Origin: Pseudomonas costantinii
GTDB lineage: Bacteria; Pseudomonadota; Gammaproteobacteria; Pseudomonadales; Pseudomonadaceae
NCBI RefSeq assembly: GCF_001870435.1
Contig: NZ_MDDR01000057.1
Span: 330,053-394,052 of the forward strand
Direction: 5' to 3'
Length of the DNA: 64,000 bases
A program made the translations under genes and the position numbers. Positions 51,400 through 61,033 of this stretch are shown piece by piece. The notes under the pieces were generated by a model that saw only the letters and a list, made by a program, of their open reading frames with translations, searched no databases and had not been told where the DNA came from. The stretch's first letter is position 1; the number at the start of each line of letters is the position of its first letter.

Positions 51400-53055
51400 A
51401 TGACCCGATTGAAGCCCTTACCTTTATTGCTGCTGGCCTTCGCCGTGTTTTATCTGTTGCCCATGGGTCTGCACGGCTTGTGGATCCCCGATGAAACCCG
51501 CTATGCCCAGGTCAGCCAGGAAATGCTCCTGAGCGGCAATTGGGTCGCACCGCATTTCATGGGTGTACGTTATTTCGAAAAACCTGCCGCCGGCTATTGG
51601 CTGATTGCCCTCGGCCAGGCGGTGTTCGGTGAAAACCTGTTCGGCGTTCGCATCGCCTCAGCCTTGACCACCGGCCTGAGCGTCATGCTCGCCTATCTCA
51701 TCGCACGTCGCTTGTGGAACGACCCACGCAAAAGCTTTGCCTGTGCCCTGCTCTACATGAGCTTTGGGTTGGTGGCAGGGCAAGCGGGGTATTCCAACCT
51801 TGATCCGCAGTTCACCTTCTGGGTCAACCTCAGCCTGGTCGCGCTGTGGTTTGCCCTCGACAGCCGCACATCGCGCGGCCGGCTTGGCGCCTGGGCACTG
51901 CTGGGAGTGGCCTGCGGCATGGGCTTCATGACCAAGGGGTTCCTGGCGTGGCTGTTACCGGTATTGATCGCCGTGCCGTATCTGCTGTGGCAGCGCCGCG
52001 TGGGCGAACTGTTGCGGTATGGCCCGCTGGCGATTCTGGTCGCCGCGCTGGTCTGCGTACCGTGGGCCCTGGCGATCCACCTGCAGGAGCCGGATTACTG
52101 GCGCTTCTTCTTCTGGCATGAGCACATCCGCCGCTTTGCCGCCGACAACGCACAGCACACGCGGCCGTGGTGGTTCTTCCTGCCGATCATGGTGGTGGCG
52201 TGCTTGCCTTGGGCCGCGCTGTTGCCGACAACACTGATCAAGACTTGGAAAGAAAAAGGCCAGCCGGCGATTGTTTTTCTCGCCCTGTGGATGCTGCTGC
52301 CTCTGGCCTTCTTCAGCCTGAGCAGAGGCAAGCTGCCAACCTATATCATGCCGTGCCTGCTGCCCCTGGCCTTGTTGATGGGGCACGCCTTGATCGACCT
52401 CATCAAACAAGGCAAGACGCGCACGATCCTCATCAATGGCCTGGTCAACTTCGTGATCGGCCTGGTTGCGATGGTGGCGTTGATCTACCTGCAAGTCACC
52501 AACCCAATGTACGGTAACAGCCACGCCGAGATGTTCAGCCTGTCCCTGGCCTTTATCGTGCTGTTGGTGTGGATCCTGGCCAACCTGTTGCAAGCGGTTC
52601 GCCCACTGACCCTGTGGGCGATGCCGGCCCTGGGTATTGGCTTGCTGGTGGCGCTGTTGCCGGTGGGCATGCCGGAAATGATCACGGATAACGAAATGCC
52701 TGACCAGTTCGTGCTCGAACATATGGACGAACTGCAACAAACCCATGCTCTGATCAGCAATGAACTCGGCTCAGCATCCGCCTTGTCCTGGCGCCTGCGT
52801 CGGCCTGAAGTGGCGTTTTATGACACGGTGGGCGAACTGCGCTACGGCTTGCAGTATGCAGACTCGGTACACCGCAAGGTCGACCTGGACAGCGTCCAGA
52901 CCTGGCTCGCCGACGCGCGCCAGCAAGGTTCGGTAGGCGTGCTGATGCGAGTCAAAAGCACCAGTGAACATCGGGAAGAAGGGCAACTGCCACCAGGTGG
53001 CAAGCGCTACCGCAAAGGCGATCTGCTGATGGTCATTTACCCACAACAACCTTAA
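51400..53055 (+). CDS. ArnT-like aminoarabinose (family 83/39) lipid A glycosyltransferase
   Basis: A 551-residue membrane glycosyltransferase of the ArnT/GT-C class. It has about twelve membrane segments, the acidic pair in LWIPDETRYAQVSQEMLLSGNW (Asp-Glu about 32-33) and the conserved KPAAGYW. In ArnT this acts at the periplasmic face to move aminoarabinose from undecaprenyl phosphate onto lipid A. No other arn genes lie nearby, so the sugar transferred is uncertain. A second related gene follows directly. The C-terminal periplasmic part ends at KGDLLMVIYPQQP. Confidence 0.83.
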   Translation: MTRLKPLPLLLLAFAVFYLLPMGLHGLWIPDETRYAQVSQEMLLSGNWVAPHFMGVRYFEKPAAGYWLIALGQAVFGENLFGVRIASALTTGLSVMLAYLIARRLWNDPRKSFACALLYMSFGLVAGQAGYSNLDPQFTFWVNLSLVALWFALDSRTSRGRLGAWALLGVACGMGFMTKGFLAWLLPVLIAVPYLLWQRRVGELLRYGPLAILVAALVCVPWALAIHLQEPDYWRFFFWHEHIRRFAADNAQHTRPWWFFLPIMVVACLPWAALLPTTLIKTWKEKGQPAIVFLALWMLLPLAFFSLSRGKLPTYIMPCLLPLALLMGHALIDLIKQGKTRTILINGLVNFVIGLVAMVALIYLQVTNPMYGNSHAEMFSLSLAFIVLLVWILANLLQAVRPLTLWAMPALGIGLLVALLPVGMPEMITDNEMPDQFVLEHMDELQQTHALISNELGSASALSWRLRRPEVAFYDTVGELRYGLQYADSVHRKVDLDSVQTWLADARQQGSVGVLMRVKSTSEHREEGQLPPGGKRYRKGDLLMVIYPQQP

Positions 53056-53081
53056 ATGCGCGTCTGCCACAGGAAAAACCC

Positions 53082-54605
53082 ATGAGCTTCTGGAAAACCG
53101 AACGCGGCGCCCTGGTGTTACTACTGGGCGTCTCCGCGCTACTCCTGCTACTGGGCCTGGGCAGTCGCGACTTGTGGGGGCCGGAAACTCGCTGGGCCAA
53201 CATCGCCCTGCAAATGTTGCAGAGCGGCGACTACTTCGACCCTTATCTCAAGGGCGCGCCCTACTACGACAAACCCCTGCCCTCTTATTGGCTGATCACC
53301 GGTTTCGCCAACCTGATGGGAGGTCTCGGCCCATGGTCACTGCGCCTGTCGTCAGTGATCGCAGCGTGGCTGAGCATCTGGCTGGTCTACCTGATCGGCG
53401 AGCGCCTGTTTCGCAAAGGCACGGGGTTGATCGCGGGCTGGATGCTGGCCACCACCTTCTACTTTCTATTCTGGGCACGCGTGGCCACCGCCGATGTGCT
53501 GACCGTGTGTGGCGTACTGGCGTCGGTCTGGTGGTATTGGCGCGGGCCGGATGACACACGGCTTGGACGCTACACGGTGTTTTTCCTGCTGCTAGCGGCG
53601 ACGTCGCTGTTCAAAGGCTTGATCGGCTTTGTGCTGCCGGGCCTGGTGCTGTTGCCGCACCTGCTCAGCGAGCACCGCTACAAACGTCACCTCAACCTGC
53701 GCCTGTTGTTGGCGATGGTGATCGCTGCGGCGTTCTACGCGATTCCTTTCGTACTGTCCCACCTCTACGGGGCACCGACCTATGGCGAGAGCGGCCTGGA
53801 ACTGGTTTTCAAAGAAAACGTCGTGCGTTTCTTCGACCCCTTCGACCACATGGGGCCGATCTACACCTACCTGATCTACCTGCCCGCCTACACCCTGCCA
53901 TGGGCGCCGTGCTGGCTGCTCGGCTTGTGGCTGGCGCTGCGACACTGGCGCCAAACGCCACCCAACGTGCGCTGGCTGGTGTGGGGCCTGGGTCTGCTGT
54001 TCGTGTTCTTTACGGCCAGTGGCAGCCGCCGCAGTTACTACGTGCTGCCGCTGGTACCGTTTGCCCAATTGCTGGCCGCCTGGTGGTTGAGTGAACGCCT
54101 CGAGAAAAAACAGGCCAGCTGGCCGCGCTGGCAAAAAGGCTTTGGCTTCACCGCCGGGTTGTTGCTGCTGGTGCTTGGGGTCGTCTACCCGTGGACCACC
54201 GGCAACGGCGGCGTGACCCGCTTCGCCGAAGATGTACAAGCCCAGGCAGTGAAAAGCGCGCCGTGGAATCAGTGGCAGATGGTGCTGGTGGAAGTCGATA
54301 ACAAGCTGCCGATGTACCTGCAAAATGGTGGTAAGCCGTTCTACTACGTGAATGAAGCCCAGGACTTCCCGCGCCAGGGCGACAGTGCCGCGTTAATGGC
54401 CTGGCTGGTAAAAACCAGCGGCCAGGGCTTCGATCCACAGCGCACGATTATCGTCGCGCAGTATTCCAAGGACGATCCGACACCGCTGGCCTACCTGGGC
54501 GCGGACCATCAGGTGATCACCACCCAGCCGGACAATGGCGAGCGGCTATTCAAGAAGCGTTCGGCAGGCAGTGTGGCGTTTATCCCTACACCAACTTTGC
54601 CATGA
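53082..54605 (+). CDS. second ArnT-like GT-C glycosyltransferase
   Basis: A 507-residue relative of the preceding protein with the same topology. Its first periplasmic loop reads RDLWGPETRWANIALQMLQSGD: the acidic pair that is Asp-Glu in ArnT is Pro-Glu here, so one proposed acidic residue is missing. The KPLPSYW motif is kept. It may transfer a different sugar or work with the first protein. It starts 26 bp after the first gene. Its 3' end overlaps the converging hydrolase gene by 20 bp. Confidence 0.82.
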   Translation: MSFWKTERGALVLLLGVSALLLLLGLGSRDLWGPETRWANIALQMLQSGDYFDPYLKGAPYYDKPLPSYWLITGFANLMGGLGPWSLRLSSVIAAWLSIWLVYLIGERLFRKGTGLIAGWMLATTFYFLFWARVATADVLTVCGVLASVWWYWRGPDDTRLGRYTVFFLLLAATSLFKGLIGFVLPGLVLLPHLLSEHRYKRHLNLRLLLAMVIAAAFYAIPFVLSHLYGAPTYGESGLELVFKENVVRFFDPFDHMGPIYTYLIYLPAYTLPWAPCWLLGLWLALRHWRQTPPNVRWLVWGLGLLFVFFTASGSRRSYYVLPLVPFAQLLAAWWLSERLEKKQASWPRWQKGFGFTAGLLLLVLGVVYPWTTGNGGVTRFAEDVQAQAVKSAPWNQWQMVLVEVDNKLPMYLQNGGKPFYYVNEAQDFPRQGDSAALMAWLVKTSGQGFDPQRTIIVAQYSKDDPTPLAYLGADHQVITTQPDNGERLFKKRSAGSVAFIPTPTLP

Positions 54606-55422
54606 GTGTGTTGAACGCCTTCAGCACCTCCAGCGGTTTTTCCAGCATTAGCTGGTGACCGCACGCGTCCAGCACTTGGAAATCCGTGTTGGGCAAATGA
54701 CTGGCCAGCGCCTGCCCACCGCTGGCTGGCGTCAGGCCGTCGCTGTCCCCCGCCAGTACACTCACCGGCAACACCAGGGTGGGGAGCTGGTCGGCATCCG
54801 GCCACTGGGCGTTTTTCATCAGCGCTTTGAACATGTACAGGCGGTTGCGTTCGGTGAGTTTCTCTTCATACGCTACCAGTGCCGGGTCGGCCGTTGCATC
54901 CCAGGCGCGCTCGCGAAAGCCCTTGGCCAAGAGGGGTCGCAGCCATTCAAGCAGCCACGCGGGCAATGACATCAACCCACCGCTCGTGACAGGTCGATAC
55001 AGCTGCGTGCCCAGCAACAGCGCTGCGTCGATAGGTACAGCAGGCTTGGCCAGCAATGTGCTGAGGCTTAAACCCGTGCCGAACGAATGGGCCACGATCA
55101 CATTACGCGCGCCGCCGTAGCGCTGCAGGATCGCCAGGTAATCGGCCACCAGTTCCGACCAGGCGTAGGCCCCTTCATCCCGAGGCTTGGCGCTGTCACC
55201 GTGACCGAGCAGGTCCCAGGCCACCAGGCTGTAGCCTTGCGTCTTGAGTGCCAGCCATTGCGCACGCCATTGGTCCTTGTTGCCACCGGCGCCGTGGCAG
55301 AAAAGCACCACGGTGTCGGGCTGGCGGGGGCCTGGGTGGTGGGCGATGCTCAGGGAGCGGTTTGGGCGAATTTCGACAATCTCACCGCGCACCATTGGCA
55401 GATCTCTAACGTTGTCACTCAT
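54586..55422 (-). CDS. alpha/beta hydrolase
   Basis: A 278-residue alpha/beta hydrolase. The oxyanion-type motif CHGAGGNKDQW is near residue 41, the nucleophile elbow is AHSFGTG (Ser about 109), and the catalytic Asp and His are likely in GDSDGLTP (about 228) and ACGHQLMLEKP (about 255). Cytoplasmic: no signal peptide is seen with the ATG at 55422 (MSDNVRDLP). Substrate unknown; family members are esterases, lactonases or C-C hydrolases. It converges on the ArnT-like gene with overlapping 3' ends. Confidence 0.8.
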   Translation of the reverse strand: MSDNVRDLPMVRGEIVEIRPNRSLSIAHHPGPRQPDTVVLFCHGAGGNKDQWRAQWLALKTQGYSLVAWDLLGHGDSAKPRDEGAYAWSELVADYLAILQRYGGARNVIVAHSFGTGLSLSTLLAKPAVPIDAALLLGTQLYRPVTSGGLMSLPAWLLEWLRPLLAKGFRERAWDATADPALVAYEEKLTERNRLYMFKALMKNAQWPDADQLPTLVLPVSVLAGDSDGLTPASGGQALASHLPNTDFQVLDACGHQLMLEKPLEVLKAFNTLMAKLV

Positions 55423-55510
55423 AAACACCACATTCCTCAATGAATAAATTCGGTCAGTGTGGGAGCTTGCTTGCGTGGCGGTCTTGGCCGGTTTCTTTAG
55501 GTAGTTTTTT

Positions 55511-55765
55511 GAGTACATATCCGTTGTTTGGGTCACGGCCGCTATTGGTTCCGCTCTTACAGCGGGTCACTTTTGAAAGGAGCCCAAAAGTAACCAAAAG
55601 GCTCTTGCCCCACCACTCGGCACCTCGCTGTGGCTCGGTGTGCCGAGTGGTGGGGCAAGAGCCCTTTGCTTACTTTGGGCTGGGCCGGCATTCCGGCTTT
55701 TCCAAAGTGAGTCGCCGTAAGGGCGAAACCATAATCCGCCGTTGCCCAATAACGGATATGTACTC
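55511..55765. repeat. 255-bp hairpin element of the GAGTACATATCCGTT family
   Basis: Begins GAGTACATATCCGTT and ends AACGGATATGTACTC. Inner arms 55600-55623 and 55640-55663 are a perfect 24-bp stem around a 16-base loop. Outer parts pair with a few indels (GGGTCACTTTTG against CCAAAGTGAGTCGCC). Half-REP sequences lie on both sides (about 55456 and 55870), and a degraded GATAG-type segment near 55810-55840. The inner sequence (CTCTTGCCCCACCACTCGG) is shared with the 32.4-kb copy. Confidence 0.9.
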
Positions 55766-55893
55766 AGCACACCAGCAACAACCATAGAACCCCACCCATA
55801 AAAAGATTTGTGAATACCCCCATGCCCCGATAGCAGTGTGTCAGCCACCGCAAATACAAGCTGTCACAACACGATCGCAGGCCTGCTCCCACA

Positions 55894-57501
55894 TTAGATA
55901 GCGTCAGCCTCAAGCACTGCTGTACTCGGCACGCATTGCAACAGGGTTCGGGTGTAGGGATGGCGAGCATCGGCAAACAACCTCGTGGTCTCGCCCTGCT
56001 CCACTACCCGCCCGTTTTGCATGACGGCAATGCGATCACATAAACGTGCCGCCACCCGCAGGTCATGGGTGATAAAGACGATGCTCAATTTCAAGCGCCG
56101 TTGCAGGGACTCCAACAGCTCCAGGATCTGCACCTGGATCAGCGCATCGAGGGCCGAGACACACTCATCGGCAATCAGAATTTTCGGCTCCACCGCCAAC
56201 GCCCGGGCGATGCCGATACGTTGTCGCTGCCCCCCGGAAAACTCATGGGGGTAGCGCTCGAATGCAGTGGCCGGCAAGCCCACTAACGCCAGCAACTCCC
56301 GCGCACGGTATTCGGCATCCGCCTTGGAACGCCCCTGCACCAGCGGTCCGGTCATGATGATCCGGCCCACCGTCTGGCGCGGATTGAGGGAGGCAAACGG
56401 GTCCTGGAAGATCATCTGCACCTCACTGCGCAACGGCCGCAGACGCGCTTCAGACAACCCCACCACCTCTTGACCGAGCCATTGGATATGCCCACTGTCG
56501 GCACGCAACAAGCGCACGAGGCAGCGGCCCAATGTGGATTTGCCTGAGCCGGACTCGCCGACAATCCCCAGGGTTTCACCTTCGCGCACTTGCAACTGGA
56601 CGGCATCCAACGCCAGCGTCGTGCGGCGCCCCCACCAACCGCTGCGGGTACTGAAGACCTTGCCCAACTGCTCGGCCTTGAGTACCACCGAACCCGCCAC
56701 GGGCGCGCGCGGTGCCAGGGGTTGTGCCGACACCGCCGCCAGCAGTTGCCGGGTATAAAGCGCCTGCGGCTCGCGCAACACCTGGCGCGCACTGCCCTGC
56801 TCCACCAGATGCCCTTTTTCCAGCACCAGCACGCGGTCGGCAATCGCCTCGACCACAGCAAAATCATGGGTGATAAACAACAGCGCCATGCCCTTGTCCT
56901 GCTGGATTTTGCGCAACAGATCGAGGATCTGCGCCTGGGTGGTCACGTCAAGGGCCGAGGTCGGCTCGTCGGCAATCAGCAGCGCCGGATCGAACGCCAG
57001 GGCCATGGCGATCACCACGCGCTGGCGTTGGCCACCGGACAGCTCAAAGGGATAGGCCAGGCGCAGTCGCTGCGGATCCGGCAGGCCGACATAACCCAGC
57101 AAATCCAAAACACGCCGACGACGCTCCTGAGTCGATTTCACCCCATGGGCACGCAGGGTTTCATCGATCTGCTCACCCACCCGCATCAACGGGTTCAGCG
57201 CGCTCATGGGCTCCTGGAACACCATACTGATATCGCGCCCGCGTAGCTGGCGCATAGCGGCTTCACTGCGGGCAGCCAGGTCTTCATCACGAAACACCAG
57301 CCGCCCGCTCTCCACCGTCAGCGGCACCGGCAATTGGCGCAGCAGCGCCTTGGCCAACATGGACTTGCCCGAGCCGGACTCGCCCACCACGCACAGGCAT
57401 TCGCCGCTGCGCAGTTGCAATGACAAGTCATACAGCGCATGGCTGCGGTCTGCACCGCGCGGCAAGGCGATGCGCAGGTTCTCGACACTCAATAACGTCA
57501 T
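55894..57501 (-). CDS. oligopeptide-type ABC transporter, fused double ATPase
   Basis: A 535-residue protein fusing two OppD/OppF-type ATPases, as in YejF. N-half: Walker A GESGSGKSM (about 38-46), signature ELSGGQRQRVVIAMALA, Walker B LLIADEPTSALDV. C-half: GESGSGKST (about 318), FSGGQRQRIGIARALA, ILIADECVSALD. In the C-half Walker B the usual DEPVSALD is DECVSALD (Cys for Pro), a mild oddity. Upstream overlap (ATGA-type) with the permease shows it is the last gene of a four-gene importer. Confidence 0.9.
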   Translation of the reverse strand: MTLLSVENLRIALPRGADRSHALYDLSLQLRSGECLCVVGESGSGKSMLAKALLRQLPVPLTVESGRLVFRDEDLAARSEAAMRQLRGRDISMVFQEPMSALNPLMRVGEQIDETLRAHGVKSTQERRRRVLDLLGYVGLPDPQRLRLAYPFELSGGQRQRVVIAMALAFDPALLIADEPTSALDVTTQAQILDLLRKIQQDKGMALLFITHDFAVVEAIADRVLVLEKGHLVEQGSARQVLREPQALYTRQLLAAVSAQPLAPRAPVAGSVVLKAEQLGKVFSTRSGWWGRRTTLALDAVQLQVREGETLGIVGESGSGKSTLGRCLVRLLRADSGHIQWLGQEVVGLSEARLRPLRSEVQMIFQDPFASLNPRQTVGRIIMTGPLVQGRSKADAEYRARELLALVGLPATAFERYPHEFSGGQRQRIGIARALAVEPKILIADECVSALDALIQVQILELLESLQRRLKLSIVFITHDLRVAARLCDRIAVMQNGRVVEQGETTRLFADARHPYTRTLLQCVPSTAVLEADAI

Positions 57502-58325
57502 AGCGACCTCCCCGGTTCAAAGGCCACGCGCAAGCCTTCGCCCACCCGGTTTACCGCCAACACGCACAACACAATCGCCAGGCCCGGCAGAAAACTCATC
57601 CACCAGGCATCCCGCAACAAACCACGGGATGCGTTGATCATGTAGCCCCAGCTCATGGCTTCCGGGTCGCTCAAGCCGAGGAATGCCAGGGCGGCTTCGG
57701 TGAGGATCGCGGTGGCCATGACGAAGGTCATGACCACCAGCAACGGCGCCAGGGCATTCGGCAGGATTTGTTGGGTGATAATCCCCAATGGCGACTGACC
57801 CAGCACCCGCGCAGCCTGCACAAACTCGCGCTGACGCAGGGTAAGAAACTCACTACGCACCAAGCGTGCCACCGCCGGCCATGCGACCAGCGCAATCGCC
57901 AACACGATAGTCCCCAGGGATGGCTCCAGCACTGCCACCAGAATCACCGCCAGCACCAGTTGCGGAATGATCTGAAAAAACTCAGCCACGCGCATTAAAA
58001 GCCCGTCGAGCCACCCACCGAAATAACCGGCGATGGCGCCGACGATCAGCCCCACCAGCAACGTCGCCAGACTGGCCAGCGCGGCCACAGCCAGTGACAC
58101 CCGGGCACCGTAGAGCAAGCCGCTGCCGAGATCACGGCCAAGTAGATCGCTGCCCAGCCAATGCGCCGGGTCATGAAACGGTGCAAGCATCGGCTGGGTA
58201 TTCATCTCCCAGGGCGAGCTGCTGGTGAGCCATGGGGCGGCAATCGCCAATGCTGCCAACACCAGCAAAAACACTGCGCCGACCAGTGCTGAAGGTTGGC
58301 GAATAAAGCGTCTGAGCACCGCCAT
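57498..58325 (-). CDS. oligopeptide-type ABC permease (DppC/YejE-like)
   Basis: A 275-residue permease with about five or six membrane helices. Landmarks are SSSPWEMNTQPMLAPFHDPAHWLGSDLLGRDLGSGLLYGARVSL in the N-terminal half and REFVQAARVLGQSPLGIITQQILPNALAPLLV, the EAA loop. It overlaps both neighbours (stop-start overlaps), forming a heterodimer with the DppB-like partner. Confidence 0.9.
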   Translation of the reverse strand: MAVLRRFIRQPSALVGAVFLLVLAALAIAAPWLTSSSPWEMNTQPMLAPFHDPAHWLGSDLLGRDLGSGLLYGARVSLAVAALASLATLLVGLIVGAIAGYFGGWLDGLLMRVAEFFQIIPQLVLAVILVAVLEPSLGTIVLAIALVAWPAVARLVRSEFLTLRQREFVQAARVLGQSPLGIITQQILPNALAPLLVVMTFVMATAILTEAALAFLGLSDPEAMSWGYMINASRGLLRDAWWMSFLPGLAIVLCVLAVNRVGEGLRVAFEPGRSL

Positions 58326-59302
58326 CAGCCCAGCCCTCCAGCGCCAATACGCGGGTCGAGAAAACGGCAGATCACATCGGTCAACACATTGAAGCCCACC
58401 ACCAGAATCGAGATCACCAGAAAGCCCCCCATCAACACGCCGTAATCGCGTTGAGCCAGGGCGTCATACATCAAGCGGCCGATACCGGGCCAGGAATACA
58501 CCACCTCCACCAGCAAGGCGCCGCTGGCCAATTGGCCCAATTGCAAACCGGCAAAGGTCACCACCGGCAACAACGCATTGCGCAGCACATGCACGTAGAG
58601 AATCCGCCGCGGATGCAGGCCTTTGGCGTGGGCGGTGCGTACGTATTCCTGGCTGAGGGCGTCAAGCACGGCGGCGCGCGTCAGGTGGATATACAAGGCT
58701 AAGAACAACACGCTCAGCGACAGGCAGGGCAACAGCAAGTGCTGCAAGCGGTCCAGCAGCGAGAAGTCCTGACCCACGCTCTCCATGCCAAATGCCGGCA
58801 ACCAATCCAGGCTCACGGAAAACAACAGGATCAACAGCATCGCCAACCAGAACGGCGGCATCGCATACAGCAGCAACGCGCCGTGGGAGATCAGCCCGTC
58901 CAACCAGTGACGCTTCTGCCGTGCCTGCGCGGCCACTACGCCGAGGGTCACACCCAACACAGAAGAAACCACAAACGCCGAGCCCATCAGCGCCAATGTC
59001 GCCGGCAAACGCTCGGCAATCAAAGACCACACCGAAGTCTGGTTGCGATAGGAGTAACCGAGATCCAGATGGGCGATATGTCCCAGGTAAATCAACAACT
59101 GCTGGAGCAACGGTTTATCCAGGCCCATGGTCTGGCGCAGTTGCTCGATAAACTGCACATCGTCCACCCCCGCCTCACCGGCCAGCAGCAACGCCGGGTC
59201 ACCCGGCGCCAGGTGGATCAGCAAAAAGCTCAGCACCAACACCGCCACCACCATCAGCAGCGCCTTGAACAAGCGCCCGCTGATATACAGCGCGCCGTTC
59301 AT
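58325..59302 (-). CDS. oligopeptide-type ABC permease (DppB/YejB-like)
   Basis: A 325-residue permease with six membrane segments. DppB-family landmarks include LLIHLAPGDPALLLAGEAGVDDVQFIEQLRQTMGLDKPLL near the N-terminus, LDLGYSYRNQTSV, and EYVRTAHAKGLHPRRILYVHVLRNALLPVVTFAGLQLGQLASGALLVEVVYSWPGIG. It overlaps the binding-protein gene by 4 bp and the DppC-like gene by 1 bp. Confidence 0.91.
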   Translation of the reverse strand: MNGALYISGRLFKALLMVVAVLVLSFLLIHLAPGDPALLLAGEAGVDDVQFIEQLRQTMGLDKPLLQQLLIYLGHIAHLDLGYSYRNQTSVWSLIAERLPATLALMGSAFVVSSVLGVTLGVVAAQARQKRHWLDGLISHGALLLYAMPPFWLAMLLILLFSVSLDWLPAFGMESVGQDFSLLDRLQHLLLPCLSLSVLFLALYIHLTRAAVLDALSQEYVRTAHAKGLHPRRILYVHVLRNALLPVVTFAGLQLGQLASGALLVEVVYSWPGIGRLMYDALAQRDYGVLMGGFLVISILVVGFNVLTDVICRFLDPRIGAGGLG

Positions 59303-60882
59303 GGCGCAGGGGCCTCGAGGTAGACGCTTTCATAGTCTTCGTTAAGGCTGGTGGCGGTTTGCAGCAGGTTTTTCACCTGCTTGTGAAACAACGTCGGGTA
59401 GCGCATTTCGAAAATCGGCGCGATCGGCAGATCAGTGTTCAGTAGGTTTTCGAGCTGGCTGTAGAGTTTCTTGCGCTCCGGGCCTTCCGGGGTGTCGGCG
59501 ACTTTGGTCCACAGGGCATCGGCCTCCGGGCTGTTGTAACCGCTGACGTTGGCGAACGGCGAGGTCTTGAGGATGTAGTCGGAGCGGAACAGGTAGGCGC
59601 TGGTCAGGTACGGGTCGCCGATCTGGAAGATGAAGTTGTAGGTCAGGTCGAAGTCCCAATCACTGACGCGCTGGAACCAGGTCGCCGCATCCGACGTCAC
59701 CACTTGCACCTTGAAGCCCAGGGGTTGCAAGGACTGCTTGGTGTATTCGGCCAAACGCTCCCAGGCACCGCCCTTCTCGCCATTGAGCAGGCGAATACGC
59801 ACCGCGCCCACGTCCACGCCAGACTCGGCAATCAGCGCCTTGGCCTTTTTCACATCATAGGTGTACTGCGGCAACTGCGGATCGTGGTACGGCGTGGTCG
59901 ACACGAACTCGCCCTGCGCCACCTTGCCCGAGCCGAAGAAGATGTTGTCGACAATGAACTGGCGGTTCAGCGCATACAGGATCGCCTGGCGCACCTTGGG
60001 GTTGTTCAGCGGCGGCTTGCGCGTGTTGATTTGCAGGAACGCCAGGCCCGCATACAACTCCCAGCCCTGCTCCGACGACTGCACATCCGGCAAGGCGCTG
60101 AGGCGCTTGAGGTCGGAGTAATCGGCATCGCCGCTGCGCAGCACTTGCACGTCGTTGCGCTCAAACGCAGCGGCCCGCGAGGAGCCGTCGGGAATCACGT
60201 GAAAAATGATGCCGTCGAGGTGCGGCAGGCCTTTTTTCCAATAGTTGGGGTTCTTCGCCAGCTTGATGTAGGCCCCGCGCTTCCACTCGACGAACACAAA
60301 CGGCCCGGTACCGACCGGCTTGAGGTTGTAGGGGTTGTTGCGAAAGTCAGTGTTCTCGTAGAGGTGCTTGGGCACCACCGGACGCAGGCCACTGCCCAAG
60401 GCCGAGAGCAACGGCGCGAAGGGTTTCTTCAGGTGGAAGACCACCTGCAACGGGCCCTTGGCGGTAATGCTGTCGACGTACTCGGTGATGATCCCACCGA
60501 GACGCTTGTCCACCTCGGGGTAGAAGGTCTGGAAGCTGAACACCACGTCATCGGCCGTGAACGCCGGGCCGTCGTGCCAGTGCACACCATCCTGAAGATC
60601 GAAGGTGTAGGTCAGGCCGTCGGGTGAAATAGTCCAGGCTTTGGCCAATACCGGCTTGGGTTTGAGGTCGGTGTCGTAGGTCAGCAGGCCCTGGAGGATC
60701 TTGCCGCTGACGTATTGGGTGGACACGTGGCTGACCACGCCGTGCATCAGCGACGGCGGTTCAGGCTGGGCCACCAGGTTCAGCACCCCGCCGTCTTGTG
60801 GTTGCGCCTGGACTTGGCCGGCCAGCAACACGGTGCACAGCCCCACGGACGAGAGGACGCGGCGGAAAGAGAATGAGCGCAT
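59299..60882 (-). CDS. periplasmic oligopeptide-type substrate-binding protein (family 5)
   Basis: A 527-residue solute-binding protein. The Sec signal runs about 1-26 (FRRVLSSVGLCTVLLAGQVQAQ), followed by SBP family 5 features: GGVLNLVAQPEPPSLMHG, YTFDLQDGVHWHDGPAFTADDVVFSFQTF, KPVGTGPFVFVEWKRGAYIKLAKNPNYWKKGLP. It binds peptides, nickel chelates, opines or similar bulky solutes; which one is not clear. The ATG at 60882 has a GAGGAG site. Unlike the other three importers in this window, no hairpin separates it from the permease genes. Confidence 0.9.
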   Translation of the reverse strand: MRSFSFRRVLSSVGLCTVLLAGQVQAQPQDGGVLNLVAQPEPPSLMHGVVSHVSTQYVSGKILQGLLTYDTDLKPKPVLAKAWTISPDGLTYTFDLQDGVHWHDGPAFTADDVVFSFQTFYPEVDKRLGGIITEYVDSITAKGPLQVVFHLKKPFAPLLSALGSGLRPVVPKHLYENTDFRNNPYNLKPVGTGPFVFVEWKRGAYIKLAKNPNYWKKGLPHLDGIIFHVIPDGSSRAAAFERNDVQVLRSGDADYSDLKRLSALPDVQSSEQGWELYAGLAFLQINTRKPPLNNPKVRQAILYALNRQFIVDNIFFGSGKVAQGEFVSTTPYHDPQLPQYTYDVKKAKALIAESGVDVGAVRIRLLNGEKGGAWERLAEYTKQSLQPLGFKVQVVTSDAATWFQRVSDWDFDLTYNFIFQIGDPYLTSAYLFRSDYILKTSPFANVSGYNSPEADALWTKVADTPEGPERKKLYSQLENLLNTDLPIAPIFEMRYPTLFHKQVKNLLQTATSLNEDYESVYLEAPAP

Positions 60883-61033
60883 GGATGCTCCTCGGGTTGA
60901 AAGATATACCGGGGATTTTGCAAGGGCTGTGCCATGGGGGTTTTGACAGGGATTGCTGGGGCTGATGGCAGGCGGGGTGATGAAAAAACCACAGTGGCTG
61001 GTATGAGTGCGCAAAAAACAACACCTCTATTTC

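Noticed and set aside
55440..55848. Small frames within the 55.5-kb hairpin that share the GFSKVSRRKGET and HHSAPRCGSVC segments
   Set aside because: Same repeat family as above, and the shared peptides arise from the repeat. No ribosome-binding site.
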